Positions 15,116-19,119 of a stretch of 19,119 bases of DNA are shown here, piece after piece. Origin of the DNA: Candidatus Hydrogenedentota bacterium. GTDB lineage: Bacteria; Hydrogenedentota; Hydrogenedentia; Hydrogenedentales; SLHB01. Both the position numbers and the translations under genes were made by a program. How positions within the stretch are numbered: position 1 is the stretch's first letter; every line of letters starts with the position of its first letter. The notes under the pieces are model-generated. The model was not told the origin of the DNA. It saw only the letters and a program-made list of their open reading frames with translations, and searched no databases. The stretch spans positions 1-19,119 of the forward strand of contig PUMX01000545.1 of the NCBI GenBank assembly GCA_003552485.1, given 5' to 3'.

Positions 15116-15158
15116 CGCGGCGGCAAGGGGGACCGGCCCGCCACGGTCTGACGCCGCG
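15116..15158 (+). repeat. Nested stem-loop between the EIIA-CBS and permease genes
   Basis: An outer stem CGCGGCG (15116-15122) / CGCCGCG (15152-15158) encloses an inner stem GACCG (15131-15135) / CGGTC (15144-15148). No T-run follows, so it is not a standard terminator. It may stabilise or partly attenuate a two-gene transcript. Confidence 0.4.
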
Positions 15159-15202
15159 CGTATATGGATAACGCCTAAAGCAATTAGGAGAGACCACGCC
15201 CT

Positions 15203-16501
15203 ATGAGCCTAGCCGCAGGCCTAGCCGTCGTTATCTTTGCGCTCACGCTGGCCGGCATCATTACCGAACGCGTCCACAAGACGGTGGTGGCGTTGTGTGG
15301 CGGCGCCGCCATGATCATCCTGGGCATTGTCAGTCAAGATCAGGCTTTTGACCACATTGACCTGGGCGTGATCTTCCTGCTGGCCGGCATGATGATTATC
15401 GTGCATTTCCTCGCTGAAAGCGGCTTCTTCGGCTACATCGCGATCTGCATGGCGCAGGTCGCGCGGGGACGGCCCGGGCCGCTGATTATCTTGTTGTGCT
15501 TGGTTACGGGTGCGCTATGCGCGCTGGTGGATAACGTGACAACCGTCATACTCATCGCGCCCATCGTCTTTCTTATCACGGATCGGCTCGAAGTGCGCCC
15601 CGAGCCCTATCTGCTGATCACAATTTTCTCGGCGAACATCGGCGGCGCCGCCACGCTTATCGGCAATCCGCCCAATATCCTCATTGGCAGCGCGGCGCAC
15701 TTAAGCTACAACGCGTTCCTCATTCACCTTGCGCCCGTATCCGTCGTGTCCTTAGCGGCGTTGGCGGTGTTCGGTTTTTTGACGATCCGCGGCGAAGCTT
15801 TCGTGTCGTCGGATATCCGCGCGCGCATCATGGAGCTTAACGCGCGTAGCGCCATACGCGACACCAAGCTGCTTGTGAAGACATTGTCGGTGCTGGGGAC
15901 CGTACTTGCGATCTTTCTGTTGCACGACCTGCTTGGCCTTGAACCCGCCACGGTCGCCCTTGCGGGCGCCGCGGTGCTTCTTTTGGTCGTCAAAGCCGAT
16001 CCCGAGAAAGCATTTAGGGCTGTTGAATGGCCGACGCTGTTCTTCTTTATCGGATTGTTCCTGCTGGTAAGCGGGCTGGCGGCCGCGGGCGTGCTTGAAG
16101 GGCTAGCCCAGGCGGGATTGCGCTTGAGCGCCGGGAGCCTATTGTTTACCTCGATGATTATCTTGTGGTTCGCGGCGGTGGCCTCGGCCTTTGTTGGCAA
16201 TGTGCCCATCACGACGGCGCTGATTCCCGTGGTGCACACCGCGATACCTGAATTAGCCCGCGCGACCGAACACTCCGAGGACGCCGTGAGCATGGCGTTG
16301 TGGTGGGCGCTCGCCCTGGGCGCCTGTTTCGGCGGCAACGCCACGGTGTACGCCTCGGCGGCGAATCTCGTGGTGCTGGATATCGCCCGCAAAAACCGCC
16401 GACACCTCTCTTTTGCCCAATTCCTCCGCCATAGCCTGCCGATCACGCTGGCGTCGCTTATCATAGCCAGCATCTATGTCGCTCTGCGTTACGTCTGGTG
16501 A
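15203..16501 (+). CDS. ArsB/NhaD-type (ion transporter superfamily) permease
   Basis: A 432-residue inner-membrane transporter with about eleven hydrophobic segments spread across its length. Family signatures are IDLGVIFLLAGMMIIV (52-67), LVDNVTTVILIAPI (108-121) and SANIGGAATLIGNPPNILIGSA (143-164, two halves of the substrate loop). The second-half repeat is VASAFVGNVPITTALIPVV (326-344) with GACFGGNATVYASAAN (373-388). This two-fold repeat with Asp-Asn-Val-Thr and Gly-Asn-Pro-Pro motifs is typical of the ArsB/NhaD/SLC13-like group, which moves Na+/H+, arsenite or dicarboxylates. The sequence alone does not settle the substrate, and with no ars genes nearby a Na+/H+ or anion role is as likely. 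AGGAGAG (15186-15192) lies 10 bases before the ATG. It probably shares a transcript with the EIIA-CBS gene upstream. Confidence 0.88.
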   Translation: MSLAAGLAVVIFALTLAGIITERVHKTVVALCGGAAMIILGIVSQDQAFDHIDLGVIFLLAGMMIIVHFLAESGFFGYIAICMAQVARGRPGPLIILLCLVTGALCALVDNVTTVILIAPIVFLITDRLEVRPEPYLLITIFSANIGGAATLIGNPPNILIGSAAHLSYNAFLIHLAPVSVVSLAALAVFGFLTIRGEAFVSSDIRARIMELNARSAIRDTKLLVKTLSVLGTVLAIFLLHDLLGLEPATVALAGAAVLLLVVKADPEKAFRAVEWPTLFFFIGLFLLVSGLAAAGVLEGLAQAGLRLSAGSLLFTSMIILWFAAVASAFVGNVPITTALIPVVHTAIPELARATEHSEDAVSMALWWALALGACFGGNATVYASAANLVVLDIARKNRRHLSFAQFLRHSLPITLASLIIASIYVALRYVW

Positions 16502-16571
16502 TCGCGCAGCGGCGGCAGGTGGAGTGTCTTCGGCGAGCTGCTGGCTGGGTCGGACAGGAGCCGAACTGAGA

Positions 16572-16608
16572 AAGGCGCCGGCGCGCCTGTGCGGCGGGCC
16601 GGCGCCTT
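16572..16608. terminator. GC-rich hairpin shared by convergent genes
   Basis: AAGGCGCCGGC (16572-16582) and GCCGGCGCCTT (16598-16608) form a perfect 11-bp stem with a 15-base loop. On the minus strand it is followed by TCTCAG after CCTTT, giving a short T-run for the orphan gene that stops at 16631. On the plus strand it lies 70 bases after the permease stop but lacks a T-tract. It is probably bidirectional. Confidence 0.6.
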
Positions 16609-16630
16609 GACTGCGTCGAGCCTACGAGGG

Positions 16631-16903
16631 CTAGTCGACCTCGTTGTTGTTCTCCTTGAACAGGTAGTCCACGTGGAGCTCGAGCACGCCAACGGGGTTC
16701 CGGAGAAAACCCTTGACGCTTGACCGGACGCCAGGATGATCCTCCACCCAAATGGCGCTTGCCGGCATCTCCGAAGAAACTACTTTGATATGCCTCATAC
16801 TTGTTTCACCTACTTCCCTGTTTTCGCCTTGCTCACCAAAGCGACTCAAACACGCGGCACACTGGCAAAAAGGCCTTCGTGTAGCATCGCGGAACAGCGG
16901 CAT
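16631..16903 (-). CDS. Orphan small protein, 90 residues, with Cys cluster near the N-terminus
   Basis: Not recognised. The chosen ATG (16903) follows AAGGAGGTG (16913-16921), a full-length match to the 16S anti-Shine-Dalgarno, and a promoter-like pair lies just upstream. The product begins MPLFRDATRRPFCQCAACLSR (Cys 13, 15 and 18), then a polar hinge, then a more folded-looking part starting MRHIKVVSSEMPASAIWVED and ending in FKENNNEVD. Other starts are possible. ATG at 16798, behind AGGTGA with a 7-base gap, would give 55 residues without the cysteines. ATG at 16908, five bases upstream and out of frame, would give a 20-residue peptide. No signal peptide or membrane helix is visible. It has no same-strand neighbour and ends at a hairpin, so it is monocistronic. 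Function unknown. Confidence 0.5.
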   Translation of the reverse strand: MPLFRDATRRPFCQCAACLSRFGEQGENREVGETSMRHIKVVSSEMPASAIWVEDHPGVRSSVKGFLRNPVGVLELHVDYLFKENNNEVD

Positions 16904-16912
16904 GTCATACCC

Positions 16913-16921
16913 CACCTCCTT
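16913..16921 (-). promoter_or_regulatory. Full-length Shine-Dalgarno of the orphan small gene
   Basis: AAGGAGGTG on the minus strand, 4 bases before an ATG at 16908 and 9 bases before the in-frame ATG at 16903. Its completeness is unusual in this window and argues that a translated gene starts here. Confidence 0.6.
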
Positions 16922-16932
16922 CCGCGCTTCTA

Positions 16933-16961
16933 ACCATACTAACATCGAATCGAAAAAACAA
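16933..16961 (-). promoter_or_regulatory. Putative promoter of the orphan small gene
   Basis: On the minus strand TTGTTT (16956-16961) and TATGGT (16933-16938) are 17 bases apart, in an AT-rich patch. The start of transcription would fall just before the Shine-Dalgarno, giving a short leader. Box matches are only moderate (3 and 4 of 6). Confidence 0.4.
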
Positions 16962-17065
16962 TACACACTGAGTAAAACCACGGTTCAATGGCGCTTGATA
17001 CGCATCGTGTAAACCGTTTCCATTAGCCCCGGGCGGCCGACGCAAATGTAACCACGAAGAAAGGT

Positions 17066-17094
17066 TTGACATTCCCGTATGCCAGCCTTTTATT
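17066..17094 (+). promoter_or_regulatory. Upstream promoter P1 of the secreted unknown protein
   Basis: A perfect TTGACA (17066-17071), 17 bases, then TTTATT (17089-17094; 4 of 6). Lies about 120 bases before the start codon. Together with P2 and the leftward promoter, it accounts for the gene-less interval 16904-17213. Confidence 0.5.
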
Positions 17095-17152
17095 TGCGGG
17101 ATCATGCATGGCGGCGCCGACAGACTAGCGAGGCCGTGTGCAGCCAGCAAGC

Positions 17153-17182
17153 TTGACCAGTTACGACAAGAGATCGGATAAT
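17153..17182 (+). promoter_or_regulatory. Proximal promoter P2 of the secreted unknown protein
   Basis: TTGACC (17153-17158; 5 of 6) and GATAAT (17177-17182; 5 of 6) with an 18-base spacer. Transcription would start near 17189, just before the ribosome site, giving a leader of about 25 bases. Confidence 0.6.
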
Positions 17183-17196
17183 GGTCTCATAATCAG

Positions 17197-17206
17197 AAAG
17201 GAGGGG
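17197..17206 (+). promoter_or_regulatory. Ribosome binding site supporting a TTG start
   Basis: AAAGGAGGGG, whose GGAGG core ends 9 bases before TTG at 17214. The next in-frame ATG (17235) has no Shine-Dalgarno at a usable distance, so TTG is the preferred start. Confidence 0.6.
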
Positions 17207-17213
17207 TAGTTCC

Positions 17214-18677
17214 TTGCTGTCACCCATCGCACTCATGAAGCCTCTTCTCGTTCTCCTCGTAGCCGGTTTATCGGCGGGATGGGCGCTCGCGTTAACCAGC
17301 GAGCAGGAAACAGCGTTAACTGAGGCGTTTGAAGAACTCTCGCAGGAACCCACCGAAGAAGCGCGGTCCGAGGCGTTCGACGTCCTAAACGAAGCCGAAT
17401 ACTCCCAACTCGCGTGGAGCGATTTCTTTCGTAACTTCTTCTCGCAACGGCGGTTTACCACGGAACTGGCGGAATCATGGACTCACCTCGTCGAGGCCGG
17501 AGGGCGGCCTGTTGCGTTGGCCTCCGGAGTGAGCGCCGCCGAAGCGCTTGGCGCCGCGGTAACTGATGACGACAGCGCGCCCATGGAAGCGCTGCACAGT
17601 TTCATGAACGCGCTGAATTGGCTCCACGGCTTGGGCTCCGTCTTGGATGCCGCAGACGGGCCGGAAATCGTGTACGCCGTACGCGACGCGTTGGGTGGGC
17701 AGACAGCCGGCGTGGCGCCGCTGGCGGGACATCCGCCAGTCGCGGATCCCGCGATCGCCCGCGCGGGCATGCAATTGGCCCTCACGCTGGCCGAATACGG
17801 GCGCAGCGACCCTGACACCCGCGCCGCCATAGCCGACGCCCTCGGGCTTGCCCCCACGGCGCGCGCCATTTGGACCCAGACGGGCGTATTCGTTTTCGAT
17901 AATACCGCATTAAACGAACATCAGCAGACCAGCCTGCGCTCGCTGCTTGTGTCTATTCCGGCTGATCTGCACGCGGTCGTGGCCGTTATCGTTCCAGAGG
18001 CGGCGGGCGTCAATCCAGCACAGCCGGGACTCGCCACTTCGGGGCAATTGGTGTACATCGAACCGATTCCTATGGACGTGATGACAGAGCCCGACGAATT
18101 TCTGTTTCGTCGCACAGGACCTGTGGCCCCGGAGTTCACCATCAGCGCGGCGCGTCGGCTCACGGCTGCGATTCAGGAAGTTCAAATGCCACAACGGCCG
18201 GGGCTGGCTATTCAACGTGACGCCATCCTAATTCGGGCGGGTCAGACGCGGGACCGGTACTTGCGCCATCTGGTGTCCCCTTCGTTGTACATGCAGCGGC
18301 CCGACGAGCTGTTGCCGTCGGTGGCGACCCTGTGGTTTATCAACGCCGAAGAAGCCTTTCGCACCGCCATGGATTTCTTCCACTTGCGTCAACGTGAAGC
18401 CCTTGACCAGTTCCTTCTACTGGCCGACCTGTTTTCCGGCGGCCGGCCCGCCACCGTGCTTCATGCAACCGATACGGCGGGAATGGTATCGTATTCCCAA
18501 GCGCCGTTGAGCCGGACTCACGTCACGAAGCTGCAATTGCCAGGCCGCCGGCCTGGGGTAGGTTCGGGCGCGCTGCCCGTTGATCTCGCGCTTATTGACG
18601 GGATCCAGATCGGCGGCAATACGTGGGGCTTCGAGTTGAGTCACCATGGAGGCGTGGCGCGATACCGGCGCCGGTAA
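17214..18677 (+). CDS. Secreted protein of unknown function, possibly a degenerate zincin
   Basis: A 487-residue protein, not recognised with confidence. Residues 1-26 form a signal peptide (K9, hydrophobic core LLVLLVAGLSAGW, cleavage after ALA). The TTG start rests on the ribosome site; starting at ATG 17235 would keep a usable signal peptide. The mature chain has no cysteine. Residues 27-215 are helical-looking and alanine-rich with acidic patches. Residues 225-260 (GVFVFDNTALNEHQQTSLRSLL, then ADLHAVVAVIVP) resemble the first strands of a peptidase-like fold. Residues 347-408 (RDRYLRHLV, then DELLPSVATLWFINAEEAFRTAM and FLLLADLFSGG) recall the region around and after the zinc site of some secreted metallopeptidases. 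However, there is no HExxH, so I infer at most an inactive relative. It is followed 29 bases later by a VanZ-like gene. Confidence 0.7.
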   Translation: MLSPIALMKPLLVLLVAGLSAGWALALTSEQETALTEAFEELSQEPTEEARSEAFDVLNEAEYSQLAWSDFFRNFFSQRRFTTELAESWTHLVEAGGRPVALASGVSAAEALGAAVTDDDSAPMEALHSFMNALNWLHGLGSVLDAADGPEIVYAVRDALGGQTAGVAPLAGHPPVADPAIARAGMQLALTLAEYGRSDPDTRAAIADALGLAPTARAIWTQTGVFVFDNTALNEHQQTSLRSLLVSIPADLHAVVAVIVPEAAGVNPAQPGLATSGQLVYIEPIPMDVMTEPDEFLFRRTGPVAPEFTISAARRLTAAIQEVQMPQRPGLAIQRDAILIRAGQTRDRYLRHLVSPSLYMQRPDELLPSVATLWFINAEEAFRTAMDFFHLRQREALDQFLLLADLFSGGRPATVLHATDTAGMVSYSQAPLSRTHVTKLQLPGRRPGVGSGALPVDLALIDGIQIGGNTWGFELSHHGGVARYRRR

Positions 18678-18707
18678 TTGCTCCCTAAACCCCGTAGTTA
18701 GGAACAA
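18678..18707 (+). promoter_or_regulatory. Imperfect hairpin over the vanZ-like ribosome site
   Basis: TTGCTCCCTAA (18678-18688) can pair with TTAGGAACAA (18698-18707) with one bulge and one mismatch around a 9-base loop. The 3' arm contains the AGGA ribosome site (18700-18703) and the first base of the ATG. It could lower translation of the downstream gene unless ribosomes from the upstream gene open it. Confidence 0.3.
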
Positions 18708-19051
18708 TGCAGATCCGTTCGCAGCATTTTCACATAGCACTGGTTCTGTACTGCGGCGCTGTAATGATCGTGTCCGTGACGCCCAATCCTCCGGTGCCCG
18801 AGCTAGGTTTTGCCCACACTGACAAAGTGGGACACTTCGGGATGTTTGCGATAATGGCCGGTCTTGCTTGGGGCAGTCTTAGCCGTTCGCGGCTCAACCC
18901 CGGCGCGGCCCTACTATTCTGGGGGCCTGTTGTATTCGCCAGCGGTTACGGCGCCTTGTGCGAGTCTTTGCAGCGGCTCGCGCCCGAGCGCACCTTTAGT
19001 TGGGGCGATATGGCCGCGAACGTCCTTGGCGCGCCGTGTCAAGTCATTTAA
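18707..19051 (+). CDS. VanZ-like family membrane protein, short C-terminus
   Basis: A 114-residue membrane protein of the VanZ-like family. Visible family motifs are TDKVGHFGMFA (38-48), the helix AIMAGLAWGSL, and ESLQRLAPERTFSWGDMAANVLGA (86-109) with E86, Q89, R95, D101 and N105. There are three hydrophobic segments: about 9-25, 43-57 and 67-82. Most relatives continue with a further helix after the NVLGA motif, but here the chain stops five residues later (PCQVI). Neither other frame restores a hydrophobic helix downstream, so I see no simple frameshift. AGGA lies only 3 bases before the ATG, inside a possible hairpin. It is 29 bases after the secreted unknown gene and probably co-transcribed. 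The family's general role is uncertain; VanZ itself gives low teicoplanin resistance. Confidence 0.78.
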   Translation: MQIRSQHFHIALVLYCGAVMIVSVTPNPPVPELGFAHTDKVGHFGMFAIMAGLAWGSLSRSRLNPGAALLFWGPVVFASGYGALCESLQRLAPERTFSWGDMAANVLGAPCQVI

Positions 19052-19119
19052 GAATCTTACCGGTATGGGGAACGTCAAGCCATTTGCTTTCTTACCCTAC
19101 ATAGGGGGTTGAGGCTGTG

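Noticed and set aside
16904..16981. N-terminal extension of the orphan small gene to an ATG at 16981
   Set aside because: The stretch is AT-rich, contains the likely promoter and lacks a ribosome site.
17011..17068. Imperfect inverted repeat AAACC(g)TTTC ... GAAAGGTTT upstream of the secreted gene
   Set aside because: The arms are short and bulged with about 40 bases between them, and such matches are expected by chance.

Overview
The window reads as a piece of chromosome from a free-living, GC-rich, diderm-type bacterium. It uses strong Shine-Dalgarno sites and carries a mix of families often seen together in the Planctomycetota / Verrucomicrobiota / Hydrogenedentota neighbourhood: a secreted ceramidase-N-domain hydrolase, a xylose-isomerase-like TIM barrel, a VanZ-like protein, and an EIIA-CBS protein beside an ion permease. 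The taxonomic placement is inference from gene content only. I see no rRNA, tRNA, CRISPR array, insertion sequence or phage gene.

Layout. 1-3.5 kb (+ strand): a sugar-phosphate isomerase/epimerase ending in a hairpin, a secreted ceramidase-like hydrolase with its own putative promoter, and a PAP2-type membrane phosphatase whose motif-2 histidine is replaced. 3.58-9.04 kb (- strand): a 59-residue membrane peptide, comEC, clpS and clpA, read in that order. 9.06-9.55 kb: a non-coding stretch holding the aconitase promoter and a leader palindrome. 9.56-11.84 kb (+): a mitochondrial-type aconitase. It converges on uup (-), and two terminator-like hairpins separate them. 14.2-16.5 kb (+): a PTS-EIIA/CBS fusion protein followed by an ArsB/NhaD-type permease. 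16.63-16.90 kb (-): an orphan small gene facing the permease across a shared GC-rich hairpin. 17.2-19.05 kb (+): a secreted protein of unknown function behind two good promoters, then a small VanZ-like protein.

Functional themes. ClpS and ClpA form an N-end-rule adaptor/unfoldase pair for ClpP-linked proteolysis. Aconitase is TCA-cycle housekeeping. Uup is an ABC-F ATPase acting on ribosomes or DNA intermediates, and ComEC is the DNA-uptake channel. The most system-like unit is the EIIA-CBS protein plus permease. It looks like a phosphorylation- and nucleotide-responsive switch paired with an ion transporter, without any sugar-transporting PTS component nearby.

Several start sites were moved from the longest open frame on ribosome-binding-site evidence (clpA to 5923, EIIA-CBS to 14196, the orphan gene to 16903). 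One gene of 59 codons (8864-9043) was found by reading the intergenic sequence directly. No obviously novel multi-gene defence or mobile system is visible. The unknowns worth following are the two small orphan genes, the secreted 487-residue protein, and the EIIA-CBS/permease pair.
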